From Perkinsus olseni (Eukaryota > Perkinsozoa > Perkinsida > Perkinsidae): DNA of 64,000 bases. Shown piece after piece: positions 11,352-24,838 of the stretch (its first letter is position 1; each line of letters starts with the position of its first letter). The DNA is taken from positions 148,078-212,077 of the forward strand of contig JABANP010000045.1 of NCBI GenBank assembly GCA_013115135.1, given 5' to 3'. The notes beneath the pieces were generated by a model. It saw only the letters and a program-made list of their open reading frames with translations. It had not been told where the DNA came from and searched no databases. Position numbers and translations under genes: made by a program.

Positions 11352-14300
11352 ATGGCATCATTATTGTCAGTATGCCGTGTTAGTCAGAAGCTGATGTATT
11401 CTACTGGTATCCCGAACAACCCAACTCTCCCTCACCAGCAGCATCATCCACAACATCCCTCATCATCATCATGTATAACAGGACCAACAGGCGATATCAT
11501 ATCGAGAGGTGATGCATCATACAGACAGGTGAAGGGATGATGATAATTAGTCTCAGATGAGAGTCTAGAAAGGGATGCTGATGCTCATAATGCTGATACC
11601 TTCGGTTGTGATGATTATGATAATGCTCTCAACGATGATGATGTTATGCTATCATACACCCAACCCTGTATTACATTGAAGGTAGTAGCAGCAGCATATT
11701 AGTAGTATTACGATTAACTGTACGTGGGTTGTTAGGAGATTGGTAGTCATCATCATCATCCTACCCCTCACCATCCTACCCCTCACCATCCTACACCTAA
11801 CATCAGTATAGGAGGGCCTCTAGAGGGACCTCCTATATTCAATAACAACAACAACGGGTGCAGGAGTGGCTATGATAGTAGCATAACTCGCTCCTCCGTA
11901 ATCATTATCATACCACATTTCTAGGGGCTCCTGGTCACTGCATGGAAGCAGCAGCAGCAGCAGCAGCAGATCAGGCGCCAATGATGATGAGGGATATGCC
12001 TCCACCACCGGGCATATCACGTCCTGACGGCCTAGCCGCCGGCGGCGGCGCCGGCGTAGTCGTACCACCCCCACCCGGAATCATGACTAGAAGGCCACCA
12101 ATCACTCTTGCCTCTTCATCTTACCTCCCTACCGCACCACCACCACCACCACCACCAGTATATTCTGATATCCGACGAAGGATGGCTGATTTGCGGTAAG
12201 AGTGGTATGATTAGGGGCGGGAGCATGACGATGATGATGATTGTTGTTGTTGTTATGGACAGACCACCACCCGGCATACATCAAAGGATACAAGAAGGAG
12301 ACGTAACCGTACCACCTCCTCCACCACCATCATTCATACCACCACTTCACCAACCATTATTATCGACGCAAGAATATAAGGATGATGTCACGAGGATGAT
12401 GATGATGAAGATGAGCAGCAGCAGCAGCAGCATCGAGCAGGAGAGGTAGTTGGTAATGCTCCTACTACTAGTCGTAGTAGTAGAAGAGTTGTTAGAAGGT
12501 CGGTAGTAGGTCGTCGTCGTCGGCATCGATGCAGGATACTTTGATGTTTGGGAAAGGTATGGGAAGAGATGATAAGGTAATAATGTCAAGCCCACTTACG
12601 TACAGTTTCCTATCATCATCATCAGACTACTCCTGTGAGCATACCATCTTGTAATATTATCCACAATAGACTAACAACAAGAAGAGGGGGATACCCAATC
12701 CCATTAACATCTTATCATAAGAAGAACATCATCATCCACTCTGCACTCCTTCATCATCATCCTGCCCCTCCTCCTGCCTCTGCACATGACGAGTATTCTT
12801 CCGTCACCAAGGACATGAGTGATGCTGCTGTACAAGGAGAGCATCCATCATCATCATGGATGACAGAAGAAGAGAAAGATATGGTTATGAAGTCACAGCT
12901 GAATCAGATGGTAAATGCTGCTGCTGTTACTGCTAAGGATGATGATATCTCACCAGGCACAAGTGAATACCGGCGTTCAAGACAGGAATGGCAAGTTTGT
13001 GTTCGAGAGGGGTAATAATAATACAATGAGCATGAGACGACCCCATAAAGGTGAGTATTACATACATGGGGATACTGATCGACGAATAGGGTTGACGTTA
13101 CACTGTGTTAGGCTGATGATAGTAATAATCATTATAATACTCCCTCCTCATCCTTATCAGTACCATCAGCTCCAGCTACCCATACTGGTAATGATGATGA
13201 TGATAGACAACGTCACCATCAGTCTCACACTCATGCTGCTGCTATTCATCATACATCCAATAGTAGTCTGGGTAACAAGATTTATTCTAGCATACAACAT
13301 CCAAGGTAGTAGTACTATTACTCGCACATCGATTAATAGAATATTGCGTTTAAGAACCATGCCTTAGGCGTAACCTCAACCTCACTATAATAAAGGACGA
13401 CTGCAGTAGCAGTACGGGAAGGGAAAGTGAGCATCATCATCATCATAATGATGATGAAGATGATGATCCACGATGGATAATAGAAGAAGGATTCCTGCAA
13501 ATGATGGTACTAGTATCACTATCTGTAGCCGTGTTGTGAGTATGTTGTGGTATTAGGATGTGGACATCTGTGATAAAGAATTATCTGTACTACATCCAAT
13601 GGCTGTTGATCGTATAATACATACACTAGATACGAGGTAGTAGTAGGATTCTGTACACCACCACCATCACCAGACTTATTATTATTCGGACTACTGCCGT
13701 CTGCTAGTGATCTTCTTATGTGTCATTATTATTAGAACTGCCTTGCTGAGTCAAGTGATGAAAGGATTAAAGGTGATGATGATGCAGTTGAGTAAAAGTG
13801 ATGATGATGATGATGATGCAGTATGTGGTGCAATAATAGGTTATAGGAAAGGAAGGTACTATTCTTACTACTACCGTCATGTTAGTAGCTTGCTGATGTT
13901 GATGATGGTGTTCCATTATGATCAGATTACTCATCAAACGCTTGCTGATTGCTCTCCAATACGTACTCCTACCACCAACACCACTACATGACCATACTAA
14001 TACCAATGCCGCCAGCTTAGAAGCCCCCTTCTCCTCCTCCTACTCAAGTTGCATGGTGGATGACAGTAGTGAGGTCCACGTCAGGCAATTGAGGAAGAGG
14101 AGGACACTATCAGCATCATTATTATTACATGATAACGATAATGATGACGATGAGAACGATAAAAGTAATATGAAGTATAAATCAGTCCAGGCAGATTGAT
14201 AATGTCATCATCATCATCACTACTCTATGCTCTTGGTGGTATTATTCCTCATCAGTTACTCACCGTCAACAACATCGTGTACAATTACTCTTGTCAACCT

Positions 14301-14840
14301 TAGAAGGTAGTAGTAGTAGTGTCATTGAAGTAAGCCTGTATGTAGTATCGATAGGTCCCCTACGATGCCAGCATCTATCCTACCCTTGTTATAACATGCT
14401 CAGTGTCCTCTGTCATACATTGAATAAGATAACAACTCAACAACAAATAAAACATTGTGAGGAGAAGGAGGAGGTGAATGATGATAAGACGGGTGATGAT
14501 GATGATGAATGGAAGGATATGTTAAATGTTCTACAACGTGCGAATGAGGTGGTAGCTGACTTCACCACACTATCAACAACAACAACAACAAGTTGTGGAT
14601 AGTACTTAATGCTTCCCGACATTACAACGATATCATTAATTATGAACGCCTCCTCCTCCTCCTCCTCATCATCATCACCATGTATTGCTACATGGCTATT
14701 ATCCACATTGTACTAATTGGGTGGCTGATGATGATGATAACAGTAGCAGCAGAAGGAACAGTGATGATAGTACTTATTACTCTAAGTCTAACTGATAGGC
14801 CATTGATCATCTCCGTACGTCCATCATCCTCATTGTAATA
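11352..14840 (+). CDS. PAT1: Pat1-like mRNA decapping/P-body factor
   Basis: Probable Pat1 (PATL1) homologue. Pat1 bridges deadenylated mRNA, the Lsm1-7 ring and the Dcp1/2 decapping enzyme. Landmarks along multi-exon sequence: an N-terminal ADTFGCDDYDNALNDDD (about 11600), like the Pat1 DETFG region; Pro-rich exons with PPPPGI motifs (11942-12340); MTEEEKDMVMKSQLNQM (about 12860), like the helix before the middle domain; SSLGNKIYSSIQHPR (about 13260), like the SLGK...NPRK motif; and IGYRKGR followed by LLMLMMVFHYDQITH (about 13840-13940), matching the RKGKR...LPLL element. Acidic exons follow at about 14450-14560. Introns are rich in ATC runs. Start and stop are approximate, and no single landmark would be decisive alone. 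Confidence 0.55.
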
Positions 14841-14883
14841 ATTCCTCCATTATCATTAACTTTAACTCCACAGTTTCTCTGAA

Positions 14884-17800
14884 ATGAAAGTAAACAAGGT
14901 ACTTGTGTTCGTCCATGATGATGATGCTGATGATACTTTCTGTCATCCACATTGTTACAGTGATACCAGGGCTGTTCTCGTTCCTGCTGCTGCTGTTTTT
15001 TCCAGTCCTACTACTACTACCCTACATATGTTACTCTCTTCCGACTTCTTTCAAGACCACGCTACTAGCGACGATGCTTCGCACAATTCTCCCACTTCAT
15101 ATCATTATCGTCATGATGGAGATGATCATCGTCGTCGGGAATGTGTGAAGAGAATCATCAGTGATGATGATGAGAGTCATCATGGCATGATGATCATGAA
15201 TACACGGTAACGCCACCATTGCAGTACTACTCCCTCACCACTGCTGCTGCTGCTGCTCACATCGTAATAATCGTACTATTTCGGATACCTGACCACCTTA
15301 GGGACGGCAGTACAGTTGAACGATACCGACAACACCACCACCAGCAGCAGGAGGAGGGGACCTCGGAGATAGAAGAAGAAGGAGAACCTTCTGACTCTAT
15401 TCGTTTGGGTGTGGAGCGTCTTAAAGTATACATGGTTATTATCAGAACTAGCAGCATAGCAGCATTAGAGTGTCTTTAGGATAGGCTAGCATCCCAACTC
15501 GATCGACAAATGAAGAGAAGATCATCATCATCATTACCGGGAGTAGAGGCAACATCCCTCTCTACACCTCATAAAAGTATAATGGCAAACCGGCAGGACA
15601 CACACAAAGAGGAGGAGCATCATTATAATAATAAGAACACTAGGACGATGGAATCATACCGATGTGAAGTTAATGACACACCAGACGATACCAACAACAG
15701 TGATACTCATGATGTAATATGCTTCGAACTCATAAACCGTGGACCTCGCAGTACCATAGCAAACGTAACAAGTTGTACTATCGTCAGGATAGTAGCAACC
15801 TAAGGGAAGAAGAAATGAAGGAGGAAGAGGCGAATGCTTCGCCCACTGGTACAATAGCCATCATCACCATCGTCAGTGTTGCTACCACTACGTCTTCTCA
15901 GGTCATGACGATCATATCCTTCGTCATGATGACCATCATAAAAATACGTGATTCCGATGTGATTGATAAGTTACAGGTGCTAGGGCTAACACGAACTAAG
16001 TTTGAGCTAACATGCTCATCATCATCGTCATCGTTATGGCTACTTCTCAGCAAGCCGGTATCGTACCTGTCTTCAATCCCCTACCATCAACATTACTCGA
16101 TCATCATCATCATCAACATTATATAAACAGTGCCACCAACAGTAACGACTTATCGCAGCAGAATAGTGACTACCACTCCATACGCTCATCCGAAAAGGGT
16201 CTAGTCGTCGTTAAGACACTGGAACAAGTAGTGGTATTGATGTATTGCTAGGGATGCCCACTGAGCACCATCAGTTACTATCCTGCTATCATCATACTGA
16301 AGTGAGTTCGTCTCATCATTTATCATCATCATCATCCTCTCCGTCGTCAAGAGCCATCCAAACAGCAGTTATGACTCCCCCACCGAAGGGAGTTCTCGTA
16401 CAATGTCGTATCATTAGGAGTCGCGGGTAATAACCACTTGTAGTATATCCTGATAGCTCTTATTACTATCCCATGTACTGCTGTTTATCGTTGTTTATCA
16501 TATTATTAGTGTGCTTATCATAGTAATTCCTAGTCATCTTTTTAGTGATGCACCATTACTTGGGTCGTGGTATCCAAGATATCAACTAGTACTCGAGGAT
16601 GATGGTGAATGCGTCATGTGTAGTAAGAAGAGGATGAAGAACAAAACATCTAAATTATCAAATCAATGCCTGCTCTACATTTGATAAAATGTCCCGTAAA
16701 GTAACAACAACAACAACAACAACGATTGGCGTCCTCATCATCATACTGTTATCTGTTATTGCTGTTTTCAGGCCCATCATTACGTTGGCAAGGTCCGAAG
16801 TAATTTCATGGGCACCGAGTTCTGCATGTAATACCCCCACCAGTGTTACTTTTATCGCCACTTCTTCTTCTTCTTCTTCTTCTTGTAATCGTTACAATCA
16901 GCATCATCTACTATCGTCTCCCTTGTTGATAGATACTCTACTTCTCCGCGTCACGATATAGCTGATGACAATACCTATGATGATGATGCATTCCATCATC
17001 ATCAACGACAACAGGATATACATGATAATGATAGCAGACCAAACCTCGGCAGCAATGATGCTGCCTCTACTATCATGAATGATGATATTGATGATAAGAA
17101 TGTGATGAGGAGCAAAGCTAATAATAAAGGAAGAAAGATAGAACTTGGCGGGGTATTCTATACAAATACCTTATTTACTAATCATCCACGAGGCCCTCGA
17201 CGAATGCATGTAGTGATACCAAAAATACACCCACAAGCAAAACGACAAGCAGGGTTATCATCATTGCACGACAAGAGTAAGGCGGAATAGTAGGACAAGG
17301 TTATGATGCTTGAAAGTGTTATTATCAGAAGAGAAGGTAAGATTTGGTGAGTATGCCGAGGATGCTGAATCAAGATCATCATCATTAATGTCGAGAGGCA
17401 GATTATTATTACCAGTAATAATACCACCAACAGCTACAACAAGAGCATTCACATTCTCATCATAACTACTAATCTTACAACTTGTTGTTGGTAGAAACAC
17501 GTCATCAGTCGTGAAGTTGGACCCTCACATCCTCAGTACAAAAAGCAGCTGAGGGATAAGTTCAGGAAAAAGAAACGAGAAGAACAGGAGGAACAGAAGC
17601 GTACACTTTCTATTATCAACACTCATCATTTCATCGACACTATTGCTATTCACAATCTCAGCACGACCACCGTTAATATACGATACTAGAACTCTACGCT
17701 CGACGCCATCACTACCACACGATCTTCAAATGTAATAATACATATGAGTGGCAGCATGCAGTGATGGCTTACCACTGGCAAGTGCTTGCTGCTGCTGCTG

Positions 17801-18294
17801 CTGGTGCAGGTATGTTAACAAGGATCCCAAGTGGAACGACGATCTTCGAGCATTCGTTCTCAACTTCAATCGTCGAGTCACTAAAGCATCAGTGAAGAAC
17901 TTCCAATTGATACGACTAGACAATACCACCGCCTCTCCTGCTTATGATGATGATGATAAAGGTAATGATGATCAACAACCGATGGTGGTCTTGAAGAAGC
18001 AGGGTACATAGTCAGAATAATAATTCAACCTTAGACATCACGCTTCAACAACAGCAACAACAACACGGGAGACAGGAAGAAGGAGAGGAAGAATCCGTGG
18101 TGTATCTTCAATTTGGGAGAACACATAAAGACCAATTCACTATGGATTATAGATATCCATTATCAGCAATGCAGGTAGTAGGTTTACTCTGCTCATTGGT
18201 CTACTCTTATTACTATTATAGTAACGATGATCATCATGTTCAGGCCTTCGCTATATGCCTATCAAGTTTTGACTATAAAATATGTTGCGAATAG
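14884..18294 (+). CDS. tubby-like protein
   Basis: Tubby-domain proteins bind PI(4,5)P2 and carry membrane cargo into cilia. The N-terminal half is charged and low complexity, with a short coiled segment ([20 protein letters not shown] across a phase-0 intron). The tubby domain runs from about 16366: [43 protein letters not shown], then [104 protein letters not shown], and the canonical end [16 protein letters not shown] followed by TAG. An insert of Asp/His/Gln lies between two core strands. Within one exon the frame moves by one base at 16652-16654 (AAA). The start at 14884 is supported by an in-phase splice to the next exon but upstream exons remain possible. Confidence 0.88.
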
Positions 18295-18598
18295 TAATAA
18301 TAATAACATGCATGCTTATCCATTACAGTGATGATAATAATAGAACGGTGTCAATGACTATAGTCCCATATTGTGTTGTTTAATTGTGGATGATATCATA
18401 ATCTCAACACGCTGCTTCTGTTGGGCATCATATACGCAGAAGCAATGCTTTTATGATACTACTAACACCGGATGATGATGATGATGATCATTTCGGGTCG
18501 GGTTGATAATGGATCCTCTCCCTCTTGCAATATAGATGAGTATCGTTAATACTTAACCACATCGTCATACTCATTTCTAGTTATGATTGTAACTTGAC
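18295..18598. other. intergenic gap between tubby and TTLL genes
   Basis: 304 bp with no supported exon, only short ATG/ATA runs. It presumably holds the tubby 3' UTR and the TTLL promoter. Confidence 0.4.
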
Positions 18599-21500
18599 AT
18601 GTCTGATGATGTAGTAGGAAGAATTGTGAGAGGGACAGGAGGAGAGGAGGACCCCCATAACGACGCCATGCCAACTCCTGATTATGAGATATTTTTAGAA
18701 GAGAAAAGACTCTATCATCTAGGATGTATTGATGATGGTGATCTACTATTATGTGAAGGTGCGGTAGAAGGGGATGAAGATGATACGATTATTATTGGCA
18801 AAGAGGATGCAGAGGATGATGATGTAGTAGTAGTATTAGTGATAACCATAATCATCATGCTCCTAAGTACTGTTATGTTAGACACCATCATCGTCATTAT
18901 TCAATAATAGATCGGCACTTCACCAAGACAACAAACATCGAGAAAAAGCGGCGGTACGACCAAGAGCACCAGGAGTAGATGATGATGGATGTAAGGACCA
19001 AAGCAGAAGAAGGGGTTCATCATCATCATCATGGTGGTAAGTATCATGTTGTATTGGCACATGTAATTTTAATCATCATTACGTGCATTGTAGCAATGGC
19101 AAAAGTAGCAAGAAAAAACAGAAGTACAGCGGTAGTAGTAATAATCGGAGGAATAGTGGAGAGAGATGGCAGATGTCAGTGGAAACGAAGTATACCTTGA
19201 TAGAAGATATATGTGCCCAGCTGGTGTCCTCGAACAAAGCACAACCCGAACAACAAGAAGAAGGTCATATAAACGATAATGCCAATAATAATAAAACTGA
19301 TGATAATGATGATAAGACGTATGAAGTACTATTACATCATTATAATAATGATCATCATCATGTCATGAAACCGAATAATGCACATGATGATTACTTGCCA
19401 ACTATTATGGAGAATGATGATGATGATGATGATGAAAGCGGACAAGAAACACCGCAGAGAGGGAGTGAAGAGAATGCTCACCGTAACATTGATGATAATA
19501 ATGACAAGGGAGAAACCAGAACAATAACATCATCATCGTCTAGTGGTAGTAAACGACACAACTGTCGATGGATAAAGAAAAGTAAGAGCAGCCCCTTGAT
19601 AGTGGTGATACAGATAATAACCATACCGCATCATACACCTCTATCAATTATAGGTTTGATCTGGAGCGACACCGGTATATCGGCTGAAAGATTCATGAAG
19701 ATGAATAAAAATGAAAGAGTAGTAGTAGTGGATAGTATGAAGAATCATCATATGAGCATCAATGGCTCACTGTCTATGAGTGAACATAAGGCTTAGGTTA
19801 ATCATTTTGTTGGTATGAGCGCATTGAGTAGGAAGAACAATCTTGGAAGGAACTTATTGCGTATGAGGAAACGCTTTGCGAATGGTAATACATTCATCAT
19901 TATCATCATCATCGTCGTTGTGATGACGGTGACAGTCTTATAGAACTCCCTTCCAGCAGTTCTTCTCCCTCTCCTTAGAGTACGCATTCTTCCCCGATAC
20001 TTGGGTTCTACCTACGGACCTTAACCATCTGAAAGCACAGTTCAACAATAATAATAAGAAGGGCAACAACAGCAGCATTGGGAGTAAGAAGTTTAATAAA
20101 AAGAAGAAGTGTAATAAAACCTACATCGTTAAGCCCGATAACGGCTCCCAAGGTAATGGATTCAGTACTTGCTGCTGATGCTGCTTGTTCTGCATCTTGG
20201 TGTTATGCTACTAGGTAAAGGTATCTTTCTTACTCGTGACTTGAATGATGTAACCCTGGATTATTCTCGTACATTAATAGTTCAAAGATACATCAATAAA
20301 CCCTTCTTATTAGATGGGTACAAATTCGATTTACGGCTCTATGTCCTAGTGACAGGTAATAGTAGTATGCTCATCATCACTCTGCCGCCGCCATCATCAT
20401 CATCGTCCTAATCATCATCAGGATGTGATCCATTACGCATATTCTTACATGATGAAGGATTGGTCCGTCTTGCTACTACACCTTATACAAGCCCTACCTG
20501 CAACAATATTAAACAAACAACAATGCATCTAACCAATTATGCGATTAACTCAAAAAGTGAATCATATGAGCATAATACTGATCCTGATGATGTAATAATA
20601 ATCTACTACTTCATCATCGCCATCATCAACTATCACTATTGTTGTTATTTAGATTATCATTATGTTGATATTAGATACACTCTGGCCATAAACGCTCCTT
20701 ACAAGCTCTTTATCATCATCTAGCAGAACTTGGTCATGATGTTACTCTGCTTAAATGCAAAATTAATGTAATCGAATCGTCATCCGCGATGATACTCAAT
20801 GATACTGTTCTTTCATTCTGTCCAGGATCTTATTATAAAGACATTAATATCGGTACAACCATCCTTGGCTCATGTTTACCATAGTTGCCAGCCGGATGAT
20901 ATACATAATAATATGTGCTTTTGAGATATTAGGCTTTGATATCCTATTGGACTATAAACTTAAACCATGGTAATAATTATCATACTACTACGTGCATGAC
21001 ATGCGGGTTGTTTAGTCATCATATCGGTCATAACCAGTCGTCTACTGACATTGTCATCAGGTTGGTCGAAGTGAATCATGCTCCATCCTTCGCAACGGAA
21101 AGTGAGCTCGACTACAGGGTTAAAGATAAAGTAATAATAGCACAAGCACTGATACTAACTGATGAAATGTCAGACCAAAATGTACTCGCAATATGATAGA
21201 GTAGTTGTGCTGCTTGATCACAGGTTATACGCGATGCATTCGAGATTGTTGGTATCACTAATGATCCGACAACAAATAGAACAACAGGAAATAGCCTACG
21301 AAGGAAAAAGCGGAGTAGCCTGAGGACACGAGGCAATGAGATGCATACTAACTCTCATAATCATCATCATCATCAATCGACATCATCATCATCATGGCCT
21401 GGCACTAGTACCACTCAGCCTGAGTGTAGATTGACTAAGGATATGTTGCTGACGGAGATAGCTGATGAAGTATGGAAGGAGAAAATGATGAGAGATAAAG

Positions 21501-23691
21501 GAGCGAGGAAGTGTTCATTATCATCTTCATCATCATCATCGTCATCAAGCTCAACAATAATACCGGATGAGCGTCCACCATGGGGACGTGGTGGGATTGT
21601 AAAGTGTGGAGAGTCTAATCCTGGTCAGAATGGCATCACTAAAGGAGGGCCACATGCAAAGCATGTGAGCAAGAATAACAGGAAACAGTATAAGAGGGTA
21701 ATATATGAGCATAATTGTTCTCTTGTAGTAGTACGATTGCAACCACAACTACGACTATCACATCGTCATGATTATCGTTATGGTGGTAATGATCATTTTC
21801 TCAGGAAACTATGAGAATAATGCGATTATATATGATAAGGCAAGCAGCCATTGATAGATGTATTAGAGAGTGTGCCATAACATCATCATCTATAGGGTAA
21901 TAGCTATACATACTACGACTGGTACTACAGGTAATGCTTATACTAGGGTATTGCCCTTTAGGTTCACTTTATTATATCCTACTAAAGATAAAGAGATTGA
22001 GTATCGTGAGTACCACGATGAAGCTATAGATATTTGGGAAACCCTCACTGGTAGTATTATGATAAGTACATGATAAGTATTCTCATTCTAATTGCTATGC
22101 ATGTCATCATTATCATCAGGTGGTCGTAGTCGTAGACCAGTTCGTATAAACACAGTATTACTGTCATCTCAATATCATGATGAAGCTGTATTATTACGCT
22201 TACTACATCATATAAAACAGAGCAAGACGAAAGGAGTAGTAGAAGAAGAGAATCTACAACCTGGTAGTGTCCCGAATGAGACTCCTGGATCGATTAAAAA
22301 CAAAGGGACTAGTCCAAAAGGAATTCGGCAGCATCAGAACAGCTCATCACGTGAAGGTACTTATGCTATAATGAACCTCTCATTTGCTTAATTATGCTTG
22401 ATGAAGCTCATCAGGTGTTCCAACGCAACAGGTATTGCCGACAAGAATAGCAGAACTAAGAGCCACAACACCAGTGGTACCACCGGCTATGCTGCTCATG
22501 ATGATGCCGACTGTCGGACTAGTAGCAGGGAATCACTTGTAATGCTACTGGTCCTAGTATGCCGTCGTAGTCGCTGTCATTGTCATACAGAACATCGTCA
22601 TTATCATCTAACGCCGGCGACCCGGGAGGTGAGTCTCCAGTAGAGAAGGCAGCCACGGAGTCCCCTGAGAGTAATGTGAAGGAGGGGGATGTTGTTAAAG
22701 TGCAGACTAACCTTGGATGGGAGAAGGTCCTTGTTAAGAAGAGATTGATTAACGGAAAATACGATATAGTATTCCTCAACGATGGAGAGGTAGTAAGACT
22801 TATTATTCGACACATCATCAGCATTATAATGAATCATTATTGATGATGAAAGTATTTTAGGTTATGTGCGGGGTTATACCAAGAATACTGAGGAGTAGTA
22901 TTCAACAACCTCCGAGCCTTCCACAACGACGAGGAGGGCGAGGAGAGGTACAGCATCTTAACTTATCAATTACCTCCCCTACTACTGTTAATACCACCTA
23001 TCATTCCCATCATGTTGAGTATGGCCATCATGCCTTACGGAATGGTACAGCTGAAATTAAGAAGGAGAGGGAGTCGAATGCCCATGACGGTGTTACTACT
23101 ACTGTGGTACAGAATAGGGGCGCTAACAAGATAGGACCAACTACCTCGACCACAGTCAGCTACTCATCATCATTAACAACACCAACAACGACTACATTGG
23201 AGTACCATCCACCGCAGGAATCACGAGACGGAGGAGAGGTAGGTACAGGGGAATATGGTCACTATTCACGGTCGTTATGTCTCTCTCTCCTTCCTGTTGT
23301 CTACACTTATGTTTTCGCTCATCAGGACTTCTCCTACTACCGGCATCGTGATGGTCATCATATGAATGATGATCAGCGTCGTTATGAGTCGACAACTCTC
23401 CTCCGAGTCGAGCCTATTGTGCGTAGGAGGGGTGTGGCATCCAATAACTACAACAGAAAGAAGACTAACAAGACGATGATCAGGCTAATGCGAGGTGATA
23501 GCATCGCCCAAATGGTATCATCATCATCATCATCATCACAGCTACTCCCTCTTACTATTCCCAATAGGACAGCGCCTAGGGATGAATGTTCCACTGTACT
23601 CAGTTCGTTGATAACAGTTCACCCATTACACCATCACGACTCCCAAACATCGATCATCAAGTCTTATGTTGATAATGACGATAACATTTAG
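18599..23691 (+). CDS. tubulin tyrosine ligase-like (TTLL) glutamylase with long C-terminal extension
   Basis: ATP-grasp enzyme that adds glutamates (or glycines) to tubulin tails in axonemes. After an acidic, Asn/Asp-rich leader the TTL domain reads LIWSDTGISAERFMKMNKNE (about 19650), VGMSALSRKNNLGRNLLRMR, YAFFPDTWVLPTDLNHLKAQ, YIVKPDNGSQGNG (about 20120, nucleotide-binding), GIFLTRDLNDVTLD, VQRYINKPFLLDGYKFDLRL, CDPLRIFLHDEGLVRLATTPY, MHLTNYAINS (about 20530), FEILGFDILLDYKLKPW and VEVNHAPSFATESELDYRVK (about 21070, metal-binding Glu/Asn). This order matches polyglutamylating TTLLs. In-phase exons continue past the core (VLPFRFTLLYPTKDKEIEY, GGRSRRPVRIN) into a segment resembling a Tudor/SH3-type barrel (KEGDVVKVQTNLGWEKVLVK, about 22680). 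The end at 23691 is provisional. Confidence 0.85.
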
Positions 23692-24838
23692 GTGACAGCA
23701 TCATCATCATCATCATCAACATCATCATCGAAGTAATGATGCAAATGGTGATTAATAAAAGTTTATTAAGGAATCCGGGGAGCCGGGAATCATTTGCCTG
23801 ATTCAATCATCTCTATGATGATGCTATTTCCGCTCGTCTTACGCGCCACCATTCACCAGTTCATATGCGGGAGTAGTGTGGTCATGGTGGTGTTCTTGTT
23901 GTCCATGATCATGACGTGCAGCACACTGCTGTTGTCGCAACTCAAGATTACCACCAACAGTGTTGTTGTGTTCTTCTTCATCACCAGTTGGATGATATAT
24001 AATATGTAGGAAGTGTGGGTTCGAATCTGGGCAGTGGTGAGGGTTCATCCTTCCCTTTCTCGTTTCTATTCCCTTCAAGCTTCGTTATCAACACAATCGT
24101 TACTATCCTGTCTCCCCTGGCGATTTTGGTGACTTATTCGCTCAGTACAGTCATGGTGAGCATATTCGAATGATCCTGTCCCGTAGAGTACATGTACCAT
24201 ACCACATCTACCGTACATCATGTACGTATAAAGTTCATTTTTCCACATCCCTGACGATAATACTACTATAGATTATAGAGCCCCATAGATTTATGTCATG
24301 GTCACCATTTCCCTTTTTCAGTGTTCTCACTGACTAGCAATACATCATCAGCGGTTCGATCAATGATGACTATGATGATGATAATCACGATGTATCATCG
24401 TGTCATTTCTCTTCTAATCATTGGCATCATCTTTGGCAGCATAAAAGGCACTCGAATCATCCGGGCTACCGTCGTGGATGCTCTGATCACGCTAAGCCAA
24501 TCACACAATCCCTGTCTCCCGATACCCGACAAGCCCTCTAGCAGTCTAGGGTCACACAATATTATGCTATTTGATGATATTCCTTTTAGGGAGAGTGTCC
24601 TTCGTTCATCGTCTCTATCTTCAATTATACTATATGATTTCAGTTGTTGTTTTATTGTTTTTTCATATTGTTATCTCTTGTTCCTGGTTATCACCATCGG
24701 GACAACAGCATCAACAACAACAACAGCAGCAGCAGCATAGTCAAGGAGTAATCTTCCACTACAAGAACAACAAGAAGAAGGGAGTACTTACTGCAGTTTT
24801 ACTACATTACTGGCCCTCTTATTATTAGAACCACGACA
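23692..24838 (+). other. unassigned region with scattered exon-like segments
   Basis: No recognisable gene. Possible coding pieces on the plus strand are CRKCGFESGQW (about 24010), YQHNRYYPVSPGDFGDLFAQ (about 24090), RRGCSDHAKPITQSLSPDTR (about 24480) and a poly-Gln stretch near 24720 followed by HYKNNKKK. They could be further 3' exons of the TTLL gene or a small separate gene; I could not join them in phase. Confidence 0.3.

Noticed and set aside
22092..22200. Resemblance of INTVLLSSQYHDEAV to an S-adenosylmethionine synthetase motif
   Set aside because: No other MAT motifs nearby, and the exon joins in phase to the TTLL gene; treated as coincidence.
24005..24025. B-box-like GGGTTCGAATCTGGGC
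   Set aside because: No A box or cloverleaf arms at the right distance; the stretch also reads as a possible Cys-x2-Cys exon.
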